Assembly (NCBI GenBank): GCA_030248065.1
Contig: JASAMV010003795.1
Coordinates: 1-64,000, forward strand
DNA from: Rhynchonema sp. JSB1_4
Taxonomy: Eukaryota; Nematoda; Chromadorea; Monhysterida; Xyalidae
Direction of reading: 5' to 3'
DNA: 64,000 nucleotides
Part shown: piece by piece, positions 34,601-47,500 of the stretch
How positions within the stretch are numbered: the first letter of the stretch is position 1
How the letters are laid out: each line of letters begins with the position of its first letter
Position numbers and translations under genes: made by a program
Notes under the pieces: model-generated
Database searches by the model: none
Told to the model about the DNA's origin: nothing
Seen by the model: the letters and a program-made list of their open reading frames with translations, nothing else

Positions 34601-36673
34601 ATAATTGTACGCGTGTGTGCTGTCGTTGATCAATTTCACACCGGTGATGTTACACTTGAGTCCGTTGATGTCCTCCAGACGCAACGTATGCAGATCCTGC
34701 GAGGGGGACACAATTAGGATACTGCCGGTGTGTCTTGGAATCCACACTGTCACATAACTCGGAAATGGGTACACAGAATATTGAACTCCCGGTTCGTTAG
34801 ACTGGCAAAAGAAACGTAACTTTGAGCACAGTACATGATGTTGTTGCTATCATGTCCATCGCTGCTACTGTTATCACGCCCTGGTGTCCCAAGTGAACCA
34901 AATCAGGACACAGTCTTCCCCAGACGTACCCAAGTGGTGAACATGTAGCTGAATCTGCTGCTTGCCATTCGCATCGCGACGGCGTCCCTCAAGAATCGTT
35001 CAATATGGCCGATATCCATGTGCACCACAACACGCGAGTCACTGTGTTGCAGCTGCAGGAACTTGAGAAATCGGCGATAATCCGACGTGCGCTCGGGAAT
35101 TTGGTACAGATCGATACGCGGTGATCGGCCGTATTGAAGCGATGAGAGGGTGAGTAAGTCGGTCAGATCGAACAGGTCTGAGATTCAAACATGAGATATT
35201 GATTGGGAAGCGAATGGGTCAGACTCTTTGAGCACGCTAACACGGCCAGAAGTGGAGTTTGATATTTATGGTGGGCGCACTAGTTTTGACAAGAGTGCAT
35301 AGAAGTTGTTAACCCGCACGCAATTGAACAAATTTTACACTGGTCAAAATTGGGGCGTCCAACTTTATCGCAAGTTATGGTCTTAAAATTGACAAGCATT
35401 CCTCCGTTTACACGACCCGCGTCCTCATAGAATAAACCCCCAGTATAAAGACGCAGTACATGCAGTTTCGGACTGTTTTTACAAATGGGTGAGATGTCAA
35501 AACTAATCAGCGTGTACCAATCGGCAACTATGATCCAATCACCTTCCCGATTCTCATAAATGACAGTGAACGATCGCCAATTGAAGTGTGTGACCATATG
35601 GGACATCGCTCGGCCCACAATTCGACGATCCGGCAGTAGACGAAGGATAAATGCTTGTGGTTTGGGTAATCTGTGAAAGGTGCGATTGTGTCATTATCTT
35701 TAGACCTCAGATTTGCAGTTAGAGTTTCAGAATATCAAAATTCAGACTGCGTTCACGAAAGCTCAGCCCCAAGTTCGATGACCGCAAGGTAGGGTGCAGG
35801 ATGACACGTACTGCAGTCAACGCTATGCACACGAGTGCGTGAAATTCGCTTCGTCGCGAATAACTCTATTTGAATTGATCGACGTGATCAAGATCAAAGC
35901 TCACCTCGAATCTGTGCTTGTATCGATCGTATTGAATGATATGATTGGCACGTTGAATGTGTGACCCAATGATGCGATCTGTGCGGCGTAGAGACGTTCG
36001 CTGGGTGTGATCAGGGACACGAGACCACGCGATAACATGTCGCACGCTGAAACATCACACTTTGACCGTTGTCTTCGTTCTTTTGTTGAATGCATGCAGT
36101 TTTTCAACTAATTTCAAACGACAAAATCAATTCACTTTTTCCCTTCGGCTCCCTGGCCAATGATCTGCTGATGGGTTCGATATTCAACATGAACGTTCGT
36201 TGGTCGCCAGTTGCATTCAGCACGCGTGTCGCCATCGACAACCAACGGTACTCGGGTGAAGAGCTCTCCATCAATACACCTGTGTTGCAACAAATATGTA
36301 ACTCTGGTATTCATGTCATCAATACTTGTTGCTGTTACTCTGTCGTTTTTGGGGCCTATACGTTGGATAATCTTGGAATGTAACTGCGACAAACATGCAA
36401 CCAGGAATGTTAGATCAAAATGTTTCACAACGGCCTTTTGTTTCGGACGCATTGATCACAAACTTCTCCGAAACTGTCCTGTTGAGACGATTACTGCAAA
36501 ACAAAAACAATTCCTGAGAACCGCTCCAAATAGAATAATAGCCCTGAGCCGCATGATCCATAAATTCCTACGAGCCTGAAACATAAATTTGGCTCACCGA
36601 TCTTGGCCTGATCTGCCCAGCTTGATCGGACCAATATCACCAGACCAATCAGCAATTGATGCTGCCCGATCAT
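28643..36673 (-). CDS. Ionotropic glutamate receptor A (kainate/AMPA class)
   Basis: Eighteen exons, 5' to 3': 36673-36598, 36279-36136, 36046-35905, 35670-35543, 35177-34930, 34696-34529, 34339-34160, 34092-33973, 33911-33807, 33742-33539, 33271-32936, 32858-32776, 32698-32560, 32500-32396, 32314-32194, 29615-29491, 29424-29281, 29155-28643; total 3081 nt, 1026 aa. Order: signal peptide (1-20), amino-terminal domain (to about 390), S1 ([27 protein letters not shown]), M1, pore loop SLMQQGSD (Q at the Q/R site), M3 (about 627-655), S2 with GST and LMEST, M4 (about 822-842) and a 170-residue tail. The agonist residues T, R and E are kept. The SYTANLAAF motif reads SYTAKLAAF. Intron 15 is 2.6 kb and holds the inverted arrays. 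An upstream in-frame Met at 36721 is an alternative start. Confidence 0.96.
29694..30530. repeat. GGGCCA(G)-rich tandem array, left arm, in receptor A intron 15
   Basis: About 30 imperfect units of the type CCTTTTGGGCCAGGTA, 14-25 bp each, with variants CTTTTTGGGCCACATT and similar. They read TTTTGGGCCA on the plus strand. The array is interrupted by the hAT-like element 30059-30464. Open frames across it (repeated FWARNLLG-like text) are artefacts of the period. Confidence 0.85.
30059..30464. mobile_element. R2 hAT-like element inside the array, TSD GGGCCAGG
   Basis: The ends are CAGTGGTGTGGTTGGGAAAT and CCCCAACGATACCACTG, 406 bp. Exact 8-bp duplications GGGCCAGG lie at 30051-30058 and 30465-30472. 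It is the least interrupted copy of R2 in the window and gives the reference order used to unpick 4096-12208. Confidence 0.87.
30531..31683. other. Spacer between the inverted arrays
   Basis: Intronic sequence without a recognised exon. TTGCAGCATGCGCCTGTCTG near 30734 and TTGCAGTATACGCCTGTCTG near 31552 are near-identical, a dispersed repeat pair in direct orientation, each preceded by GAGGGACA.ACCCGC. Confidence 0.5.
31684..32172. repeat. TGGCCCAAAA tandem array, right arm, inverted to 29694-30530
   Basis: About 25 units of the type GTACCTGGCCCAAAAAGTAC, the reverse complement of the left array. It ends a few bases before receptor A exon 15 (32194). A GTACATGG / CCATGTAC palindromic sub-motif recurs. 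It is not coding although several frames are open. Confidence 0.85.
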
Positions 36674-39600
36674 TGTGCTGGAACCCACAAACTGAAAAGA
36701 TAATCTTGTTTGTGTGCGCACTCGATCTTGAAAGTTACAGAATTACTGTATTGCTGATACAGTCTCTACAGTATGTGTTATGATTTGAGGCGAATGTAAA
36801 GAAAACTAATCATATGGCTAATGCATAATCCCCCAATCAGAAAAAGGAGACAAGAGAAAAAATGATAAGTGGCCCCTTCAAACGAACCTAACGCTAATTA
36901 GAGAGCTCACTCATCGAAGCGATAGCACCGTCATCGTTCTTGGTCCATCATCACACCGGTGTTGGTGCAGAATTCTGTGGGTCATATTTGCCTGATATTT
37001 CAAGCGCTACCCTGACCAGAGTCATCATCGTTTTTTAAATTTATTGATGATTTCAAGGATTTCCTTTCATATACATATTTTATGTCCGCATCCGCACCCC
37101 TGGATTCCTCTTGGTGGGTAATAAACTAAAAGAATTATGTGCTCTCTCTCTCTCTCTCTGAAATGCAAAGCAGTGGGCGAATGAAGGGCCACATTGTTTG
37201 TCCACAGGCATTAACAGCCTGGATCTGGAGCTGGGTCCGGTGCAACAAGTGGACGTTGTATGATTCCACGGGATGATGTCATAGTTCATGACAGGCTTGA
37301 AACAGCAGTCGCGCGGATGCTTTGGGCAAAATTTGAGAAAAAGTTTTCGGCAGAAAAACACAAATTCCACGGGGCACTAATTTAAGCTCAAGTGCTTCAA
37401 TTTCGGTGTTTTTCTGACATTTGGTTGCGGCGAGACGTACAGTATGTAGATACTAGTTTTTGCTTGGTCCATGACGGAATGGATGAAAATTAGCCATTTT
37501 CTGCTTGAAAGGATATGTACGTGGAGCTGGAGAGTGCAAGATTGCAAACTTCGTTTCATCAAGCATTGCAAGATGTTGAATTTGCCAGTGCTGGCATTTG
37601 CTCAGAAAGGAATAGATTCAAGCAAATCCCAGAGAGGAACATTATCAGGCTTCTGTTTCAAAGGGAGCGAATTGTTCGCCCGGTGACTTCGTGTCTGATG
37701 ACTAGCCCGGATCTCCAGGCGGAACATCACAGTGAGTCACTGACTGTTTTCGTGCAATGCGCGTGCACCATATTGTACTGCCCGACAATGTCAGGGTTGT
37801 AACCAGCCGGGCAGAAAGCAAGCAACATTTAACCAGACATGAGCTTATCGTTGCGCATTGGGAGCGACAGACAGCTGACTGCGTCGGGGTCATTGCTGCG
37901 AGACAAGGGGGATTATAAAGAGACACGGACGCGGCAAAAATACAGACACCCTTTCTCATCACATCACACACCCAGGGGCCCTCGATTGGGCACTTGTTGG
38001 ACGGTCAGGCACTTCATGTTTCGATTAGAAAATTTTGAATAATTAGCCCTGGCTAAGATGCCCATGTGAACAAACGGGCAGACCCAAACGTCATCGTTGA
38101 GCCTGGGCATTGCTCGCAAGGTTGGAACACCAACCCACCAGGTGCCCAGAGTTTAGCAGCGCCGTATTGTGATACCCATACCCGACAAGTTGCGAGTGCC
38201 CGTCAAATCACCAGAGACGCAGGCTTGACATTGTGGAGAGTGCAAGCAGCATGTGTTTTGCGGGTAGTCACATGGAGTAAGTCATGCGGCGATATGGTAC
38301 TACACATATGCAGCGCACATCCTTGTGTGGTGTGACTAAGTAGAAACACAGAGGTTAGGTCAGGTTCAACAGCTTTATGTCGTGTCATGCATTTGGTGCA
38401 CTGGAATTGGAAAGTCGTATGTGGGTTAAGTAAAATGCACCCAAGTACAATAAACAGGCATTTGGGTACACTTATACACCTCAAGTCCAAGAAAACGTAT
38501 GGTCAAACGAAACAAAGCCCGTATCCGCTTCCGTCACTCGCGCGTACACGCACAAGTGCCAGTGCTTTATGTGCTATCAGGTCGTATGCACATGTTGTTT
38601 TGTGTACTCATATGGAAGCTGGGCTATGCTAATGTAGTCTACACATGTGCGCATATTTCATGCTAATGCAGCAGAATGTCAGTTCACGTCAACACATTCG
38701 GCACGATATCCAAGCATACAATTCCTCACGTTCATTTGGGGCTCATCTTCCTCGCGCAATAAGTTTGCACGCACGTCGGGTTCATTGCAAAGAACACTGT
38801 CGTACAGCTACATTAGCACGAAATACGCGTAGGTGCGTAGACTACAACAGAATTAGCCGGAAGTTGAAAAGACCTTTATAAAACTCAGTTACCTGTTATG
38901 CATTTCTGAGAGGCAGTGGACGAAAAAATATAGTCGATGCAATTAAGCAATGGATCTCAGAAGAAATAAACTCGGATAAGTTTCCTTCAAAGGAGGAAAT
39001 CTCTACCCCCTTCATACAGCATTGGAAGAAGGAAGGTGCAACATTGTGCAACCGGGACAACAGTTATGTCAGTTCTGTCTGCACCCAAGCTCGATGGCTT
39101 ATTTATGAGTGCGACAAACCATGAAAGAGCACTTGATTGATATTCCAGCGAGCTCATAGTGGAAAACAATTGGTCGATTTCTGGTGGATCGGGCACCCTT
39201 TCAACTAGAACATGGCGACTGATGAGACTTTGATGGATTGCCGTTAGCTTCGTCAAATATGAGTTTATGGGCATATGAGAGTGAACAAAGTTTCAAACAG
39301 TTCCTATGCCAAATTGGCAGGTTGAACTGAACGCAGATCTACATGCATGTGTGCTATGTAATTGATACGTCACAAACGGTGTTGGCTCCTCAATGTCACC
39401 CTGTTCTCGTCAAACCAATCAGATTACAAACGAGATCAGTTATGATATGAGCAGACCAATGTTCCATGTTGTTCCGCACTGGAGCTACACCCATTGTGCA
39501 GTGCAAGACGGTCGAATGCATCAAACAGGAGCATTATGCACGCACAATACCGTATGTTCGTAATGTGTATTGCGATCAGTCTGGCCTGACTTTCCGACTA

Positions 39601-41482
39601 CAAACCACAGGAACATTATGCAGGTTTCACTATGCGCATAAACTTGGTTTAGCCGGCCGGGCGCGGCTGTTTTTCGGCTGCGTGCACTCCCGTGAGACGC
39701 AAATCAGTAGTTGCTCATGCTCAGATGAGTACGACACTGAAAGATGTCGGGTGCTGTGCTGCTGGATGTTGGTAGCTCAATGGATGAGCTTGGTGATCAA
39801 AGCTATACATGTACACATGCAGGTCATGGTTCGAGGAAGGTCTATAATCGTGATAAATTGAATATTGATTCTAGTTTGACCATGTGTCCATCTTTTATTG
39901 GTTGACGAAACTGAAGCATACCCATTAACTACATATACGTTGATGGCCAGCACACGTGAATACAAAGTGCAGTCGCAAAGCTGTCGGTAAAAGTGCACAT
40001 GCTGGCAGACAGGCGGATCTTTTGAAAGGACTCTGTTTGCAAGAAAGAATCAATTCAAAAAAGATGAGGGAATTCGTGGTCAAAAACGTGCAAAGCAAAA
40101 ATCTTTTCTTTTTCACTCAGCGAATAGAGAGTGCCAATATTATGAAAAAATGCAGCGCCCTAGATATGAAAATGGCGGTAAAAATACCTACATACAGATC
40201 TAACGTGAAAGTATCATCAAACACGTGCATTAGGTGCACATACTGTTATACAACGTGTGTTAGCATTCCGGCTACAAGCGCCTCGAATTTATCCGACAAT
40301 ACTGAGGGCACGAAATTTATCTTGAAGCTCGACCACACACTTCAAAACCTAATGACAAAATGCGTGCCATTTTAACAAAGTATTGAACAAAATACGGCAC
40401 GTTGCCCAAAGCCGCAAGCAAGAGAGCACAAGGGCACAGCGACACATTTTCTTCGGTGTTTGTCCCACACTGTATGTACCTTTATCTATTACTGGCTAGC
40501 TCTGAGTTCCAAAGGCTGAGAGCAAGAGGCTGAATTACAAACAAAAATATGATTAAATACTATACACGCCGTGTCTGTGGGGACACATGTGCCCCAAGGC
40601 CCACCTACGGTCGGTGTATCACGCCCGGCAAAACATTGGGGGTCGCTTAATCAGTTCCCCGATCGTACTGCGTCATGAAACCAAGGTACCCAAAGATGAG
40701 GCAAAGTAGCGTGCATGTACCTCCACCGTGATGACTAAACATTGAGACCAGATGATTTTCTAGCGCACGCTGCTTCAAAGAACCAACAGCGCAGTGTAGC
40801 GCAAAACAGGCGGTAACCCACTTAAGTGACTACACTGTGGTCTCAACTCTAACCACAATGTATACTAACCAGAGTGCCAGAAAAACCAGGCACTCTCACT
40901 GAGAAATGGACCGGCACCTTGTCTTACCATAGGATCCTTTTTGCTGTTTTTTTGGACGCCGGAGGGTGGCCAGGCATTGAAATATATAAGTCGTCCTTTG
41001 GCGGTGTGCGGGAACATGAACCTTTTTAGTTTCATCCTCATACACGAGCCTTTTGCGTTCAAATAAATCCTGGAGGTAAATACGCCTCAACTTTTAAAAA
41101 TGATGTGTGCATGCATCTTCAGTTTTTTATGTTGATAATGAAACAGGGCTTTAGGCCGCTAAATTCTAGAGATCTTGGGGTCACCCAAAATGAGCCCACT
41201 TGGAGTTCTTTCAAGTAGCTGGGACATAAAGCGCTGAGATATCATTCGAATGCTCCTGTTTGTTTGTGCCCGCAACTTCATCTTACAAAAAAAACAGCGA
41301 ATTGTGAAAATGTTGGTGCTTTTCTCAGATGCGAGCTGCTGATTTTGCTTTGCTCAACTTGAGTCCATAAGCGCCGCAAACAATTTTCAGGGGCCCAATG
41401 GTATGTTCATAGAGTCCTAAAATGCAGTTATAGGATTGCGGTTAGCAGACGAAAAGATTCCCAGGAATTCGCACATTCTAAA
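36674..41482. other. Gene-poor region upstream of receptor A
   Basis: I recognise no coding exon in 4.8 kb. A short (CT)n run is at about 37140-37160. The promoter of receptor A should lie in the first part. Frames of 60-139 codons (for example 39466-39861 and 39956-40375) show no family signature. A tRNA-like stretch at 39768-39845 (TAGCTCAATGG box, GGTTCGAGGAA box) does not fold into a full tRNA. Confidence 0.4.
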
Positions 41483-41947
41483 ATGGCGACCTATAATCAG
41501 ACACGCCAGCCAACTGCCGGGCGAAGCAGAAAACAGACTGCAGCGGCAGATAAGGAGCTTTTTGGGAAAAAATTGATACCAGCAGCCAACAGCGGTGAAC
41601 AGAAATTGGGCGTAACGGTATGTCTTAGAAATGCTTTGACAACGTTGCTGGTCAGGAAAAACCCATAGACAGTAATTACCTACCAAACTTTTCTAAATGC
41701 TGCACAAATTGCAAAAGACGTGACGTTTCAAATGTCAATGTTAGGCGCCGGGCACTGCGATTTGCACGCGTGGAATGGACACGCACTTGATGCTGCAAAT
41801 GTGCCCATTTGGAGCAAATTGGGGTACATTTCAATTGCGCAAAAAGAAGCTGGCCCAAGTCTAGGTAATTGGCAGGTTGTTTCGGTTTGTATAAAAACAC
41901 TTTCTCTGCATGCAGATGTTATGCACCTTTGTGAAGACGCACATTGA
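41483..41947 (+). pseudogene. Decayed histone H3-like sequence
   Basis: The frame starts MATYNQTRQPTAG and contains QT...TAGRSRKQ, resembling the H3 tail (QT...STGG...RKQ). It continues with TVCLRNA (H3 TVALREI), LTTLLVRKNP (STELLIRKLP), then an in-frame stop at 41666-41668. After the stop, same frame, come YQTFLNAAQIAKDV (FQRLVREIAQDF) and TFQMSM (RFQSSA); further on, VMHLCEDAH (LVGLFEDTN) precedes another stop. The order of motifs matches H3, but spacing is shortened, a stop interrupts the first helix, and an insertion of about 50 codons separates the last two blocks. I read it as a degenerate copy of a canonical or centromeric H3. It is not a functional gene as it stands. Confidence 0.4.
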
Positions 41948-43866
41948 TAGAATGCTAAAAAATCTTTTTCTACGCGTTCTTTTAGCAACTGAAAATGAAC
42001 CAGGAACAAAGTGTTATAGTTAACCTACACATGGGGAACGGGGGCCTATGGGAATGGGTTTGCAGATAGTATACTAATCCCTAAAAACCTCAACTAAATC
42101 CCGACACATTCAATGACAAAGGCAAGACATAAATGTACATTCTGTTGCTGATGGGAAAAACTAACTGAACACGCAACCTGAAATAAAGCGGACTTGTCTC
42201 ATTTAACCTAACATCTCACACCCATGGTACAGGTGCGCGCATACATAAGGTATACCATGTATGGCTATGTAAGCAGTGCATGGTACACATTCGTGTGTAC
42301 CGAACAAGAACACAACCTGTCATTTCTGTCGGTCACATTTCACGATAAGCAACAAATTGCTTGGCATCGTGCTAAATATATGATCACATTAAAGTACCCA
42401 ACAATATTAATTCAATTGATAGCTGACGTGCAAAAGGAGCAAAATTGCAAAAAGCAGCTGTACAGTCAGCTGTCGGTGACTTGTTTCAAAGCGAGAACAT
42501 TCGAACCAGCGAGCTCGGGGCACTTGAAACACTCGTTCTGGTCGGTTATTGGAACAATACCACAAGCTGGCGTGTGTTCGAGGATGCGCATTTTGAACTG
42601 TGCGTATCCTAGTTACGACATGGGTCTTGCGATGCACAGTACTCTCGGAGTAGAACTTGCTCCGATTTGAAAAATAAAGCATTATTAACATTCATGGTTT
42701 CGGAGACTATGCTTCTTTTTTCAAATATATCTCCCATATTCAATGTAAAGGTGCCGGCTGATTAATAAGACTCGGCATTAGGCACCTGGCTGTGCAAAAC
42801 AGGCCAGGTTTCCAATATCCACCAGGAGAATACAGCTATTTCCCAAGCGATCGCGTGGCCGGCCGACCGGTTATTAATCAAAATAATAATACTTGTTCTA
42901 GCATTCTCCTTGTGCAGCACATTAGATTGTGGGGAAATGATGCATCAAAAATGAAAATTGCAAGTTCTAGCGCCGGAAACAAGACAAAACGACGATAACA
43001 AAGTGACCATGAACATCGAAGTTGCAGTTTATGATTAATGAAACAGGAATGAACACCAAAACCAAAGTACTCATGTGACTTTAGTGGCAGTCATCCTGTC
43101 AGCTACGTTATTAGTTTATTGCCATCATTGCCTCTCATTCAGGTTAGTATCATGTGTACCTCCACTACTGTTGTACTGTATGCGAATGATCATAATACGA
43201 CAGTAGAATCAATATTGCCAATGTCACAGCTCGTGAAAGGTGTAGTACCTTACCTGCACATGGGCTGGTCTTTGTGCCAGAGAGCAGCAAAAATTACATC
43301 AACCTGCATGTGTACCACAAACTATAATGTGATACGTTAGCTTGGGCTCGGCGTTACGCTGGAGCAAGTTTCACCCGCGTGCGCTGACGCAATTAGCAAA
43401 AAAGCGGACACCGCTGCTGGGGGCGGGGGTTTTCCCTAAAATCAACTTATTGGGTGAACTGATCTCAGAAAATAAGTCCAAAAGCGCAAATAGAATCCAG
43501 AAACCCCTTAACTTTTTTCCCGGCTGCCACAGTCGCAAAACAATGCGGCGTATGTCACGCAACATGGTCGTTACCCTGCTGCCATTTTTGGTTGACGCTT
43601 GTGCCATTGGTTCTTGTTCCTGGTAAATTCTTTCTTGGATTCGTAAACTTGTTCCTTAACTGAGCAGGCAGACACTGTCCCTGACAGTACCCATCAACAA
43701 CCTAATGTACATATACTTATGTACATCTACCTATTAGAAGCAGTCCTCATACACGTATTCAAGAGGCGGGCGCGCTGCTTCAAGAAGATTAATTTCATCT
43801 ACTCATTCAATATGACTTTCGTTTTCAGCGAAGGACTGGACGAAAATTGCTGTGGAAAGTGCAGAA
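41948..43866. other. No gene recognised
   Basis: A 148-codon plus-strand frame at 42224-42670 shows no domain or compositional sign of coding. No RNA gene or clear transposon was found apart from the hairpin that follows. Confidence 0.4.
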
Positions 43867-44010
43867 TAAAGGCCTAACTATACTTCGTTCTCTCAGAGAA
43901 CAAAGAACAAATTCTCGCGCGCTGATTGGCTGTTGAACATACGTGGACCAAACAGCGCGCGAGACTTTGTTCTTTGTTGTCTGAGAGAACGAAGTATAGT
44001 TAGGCCTTAA
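43867..44010. mobile_element. Short near-perfect foldback MITE
   Basis: TAAGGCCTAACTATACTTCG-type arms: about 55 bp at 43867-43925 (AGGCCTAACTATACTTCGTT) are inverted at 43955-44008. The loop contains CTGATTGGCTGTT. The self-complementary CTCGCGCGCTG/CAGCGCGCGAG sits next to the loop. Confidence 0.85.
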
Positions 44011-44530
44011 TAAGAACATCACGTTGAGAAACGTTTCCGAAACTTTCCCGGACTGACAAGGGTTTGAAACCCATAATGACGTTCTTTCACTGATTTTCAT
44101 TTCGTATTGCACATTACCAAAGTTTTTACAATAATAGTGAACCGATTGCACGAAAGAGAGAACAAAAATATCGAATCGAAATAACATTATAGAGAAATAT
44201 GTGGCAACAGTTCATGGCAATTGTTATTTGAAACATCACCGAGCTGAACAAACCGTATCACACAGCAATGAAGAAAGCAATTACAAAGTTTTTAATTGGG
44301 GAAAAGAACCGTTTTGCACGTCGGCCTTCTGTAACACGGACACTGTAACGGACACTGCAAACGTGTTACAACTCCGAAGCAATAATTCTGAATGAAGTTC
44401 TGAAGATGAATTTTTGACGCTACTCTTTGTCACCAAGTAAGTATAGCATCAGCTAAAGTATACAATAAAGCAGTTTCTTTTTAAAATTTTCCAGAAAACT
44501 CGATTATGTCGCTTTCTGTCGCTAGAATCC
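44011..44530. other. Downstream of receptor B
   Basis: No feature recognised. It should include the 3' UTR of the minus-strand receptor B. Confidence 0.4.
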
Positions 44531-47500
44531 CTACAGTTTCATCGGTCGTCGCTGTTGTATGGACGGTGACAGTGTGTCTTGGTCATGTTTCACGCCTCTT
44601 TGATGTGTGTCGAAAGGACTGGCGTGCATCTGATGATGTCCCTGGTCACCACCGCGATGATGAGGATACTCGGTGATAGGAGGTAGCATGAATGGCTCGG
44701 CTGCACTGGACGATTCGTCATAAACGGGGTCGCCCGATAGATAGGGCGATTTGACAATGGCCGCGCCGTTGTTGAACTGAATCGTGCCGCCGGCGGTCAT
44801 TTTGCGCACTGGTTTGGTGTCGGCGTGACACGACATGGCGAACTGCAACTCTTGGCACATTTCCGTGCAGAGGGGACGCTGCAATATACGGCCAGTGAAG
44901 CAACGAGCAGAAAACCAAACTCACACATAACATTCTGTGCTTTTTGTAGTCACACTCGGTGCACTCGTTTTGACGATGACCTGGCTGCCTGACAAATGCC
45001 TAGTTTCGAAGCGGATACTGACGGATAAATCACATTGATACGTAGTAATGGACGAAGGTTGCAGAATGTAGTGAAATGCGCATGAACCGATGGGCATGAT
45101 AACAAAACAGACATAATTAGATACCGTCGCCACCATACGTCATAACTAGTCATGATCAAGAAAGGTGCCATGCCCAACCCGATCCTCCGCTGCATTCTGT
45201 CGACTTCGATGTATGAACTCGCAAATGGCGATCACAAACGCGATGCACATGCCGCCAGCCAGCACCACGAACACACCACCAACCTGGAAATCAGGGTCGT
45301 TTTCAGTATCATGCTCTGAAGAATTCAAATTGAAAAATCGTCATTAAAATTGTCATGTACAGTACAATGTATGGTAAATTCAACAGCACAACACTTTTGC
45401 TGCGGAAGAAAGAAACAGAACGTTCGTGGCGGGACCCGTGCAGGCAAACTTTTAGTTATTAATGTTTCACAACGAGATGAGATGAGTTTGTGTCTTGTAT
45501 GAAGAAGTGAGGGCTTGGTTTTTCTTCAAAATGTTTTTTAGTTGGGAAAACATTGGATGATACGACGATATAATACCTGCAGTATTCGATGACCTACCTT
45601 GCTGACACTTGCTCTGCGCTGCACATAAAGCAGTACAAATCAACAATTAGGGGGTTGAAGCATCGAAGGGACCGTTTTTGAAGCCCTAACAACTGACAGC
45701 TCAATTTTCAACAAATAAAAAGAAAACAAGAAAACTAAAAATGAGTCATACATTTTGCAATCCCAATTCGTTGTGTGCAGCAGCCTTCTTCGAATCTTCA
45801 CCCGAGCACTTGCCCCCACCCCTTTTCTGTTTCCACCACAGTTCTTTGAGTTGCGCTAGAATCGTCTTCTCTTGCAACATCAGGATGGCGCTCGAAATCG
45901 GCTCGCGGTATTTCGAGTCTGTAGACATTTTATGAAATCAAACTTATTACAAACGAATGTCATATTGTAAAAAAACACCAACGTTTCGGTAGTCCGATAC
46001 CGTAACCCTTCGAATCAAGCAGCCCGCCGATCTGCATCAGTTCGCAGTCGCGTTCAACAAAATACTCCAACATGGCCGACTCCATTAGATACGCGTAGTC
46101 ACCCTGCAAAATCATCGAGATTGACTGACTGGGTGATGTTTCACATAGACTATTCACCTACCGCTTTCACACGAGTGATACCTTCTTTGCTGCTGTTTAC
46201 GAACACACTCGGCTGTGTGGACTCCATGTAGGCCCACATGCGTTGATACGTTTGAATGCGTGATTCCTGCGTGTTTGGCAGCAGTTTGGGTCAGTCAATA
46301 TCCTGTCAAATGTTACTGGTGGCTCACGTTAAAGAACGACATTGTCGAGCCTCTGCCGAGCGAGCCGTATTTGATTTTGGTCTGTTTAGCCAGATCGTCA
46401 GCACTTTCGATTGGCGACACCATCCGTTCCACTGTGAGGAACGCTGCTAAATTAGCAGTGTATGAACTGAAATTAGCACAGAGCATATGTAATGATCGAG
46501 TGATTGGCACTGGACATGTTCATATTGAGTGTTTACCCACCTGATCAATATCAACGTGAACAACCACCACATGCATGCGGCCAAACGTGTGGAGGCGGCA
46601 CGAGGCGTCAGGTCGCTGCCTTGCTGAAACAGGGACTGTCACTGTGTCCATGCATGCCCAGTGCCGAAGTGCAATTATTTACAACAGTATATTGCAATAC
46701 TAGAACAGTAGGCTTGATATCAAATTTTGTAAATCGGTTCATTTTCTAATGATAATGGCAGCATGCATTGACAACGACTGACACAACAACGGTGTACCTC
46801 AAACATCAGTGCCACACGTGACAGTGTTCTGGTAATCAGTGACAATGCACGCTGACAACCAAGGAAAACTAATGGTTGATTGAAGACAACAGAGAAAATG
46901 GGGTAGGATCAACACAGCACTTGCAATTGCCTACTGTCATAAACTTTGTCAATATCATTAACTGCCACACACCTGCATCAGCGATCCAACGGTGAACCAG
47001 AAACTGTTGCCGAGACTGAACTGGTTCTCGACCTCATCAGTGTCGGGGTCGACCGGATGCGGATTCGACCATTCGTAAGGACTGAAACGGGCCAGAATCC
47101 ACAGCATCATTGACACACCGACGTACGCCACCAGCATGTACAACCTGTGGTAATAAAAGTGCTTGACAAAATTGACTGACACAAGTGATTGTCATAATTA
47201 TAATGGGATTTTTTTCTGCGATAAACTTTCAAAAGACTTTCCACATGGTCTAATGGGCACTAAATCACAAAATCTGCAAGAACAAACGTCAATTCCAAGG
47301 AACTAACCAAACGTCAAGCGACAGTGGTGACAGAAACGTGAACAAGCCTGGATCCTTCTTGACCGGCTTTTTGAACAAAATACTAATGCCCAAATGCATA
47401 AATGGTACTGTGAAGTCGACCACTTCTGAACGACTGTAGCTGATCGTCAGCGATGCGACGGCGAGGTCGGCCTCCTGTCAAATGAAACGGCAAGCAATTA

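Noticed and set aside
39768..39845. tRNA gene on the plus strand
   Set aside because: A-box and B-box-like words are present, but the acceptor and anticodon stems do not pair and the B box lacks its CC end.
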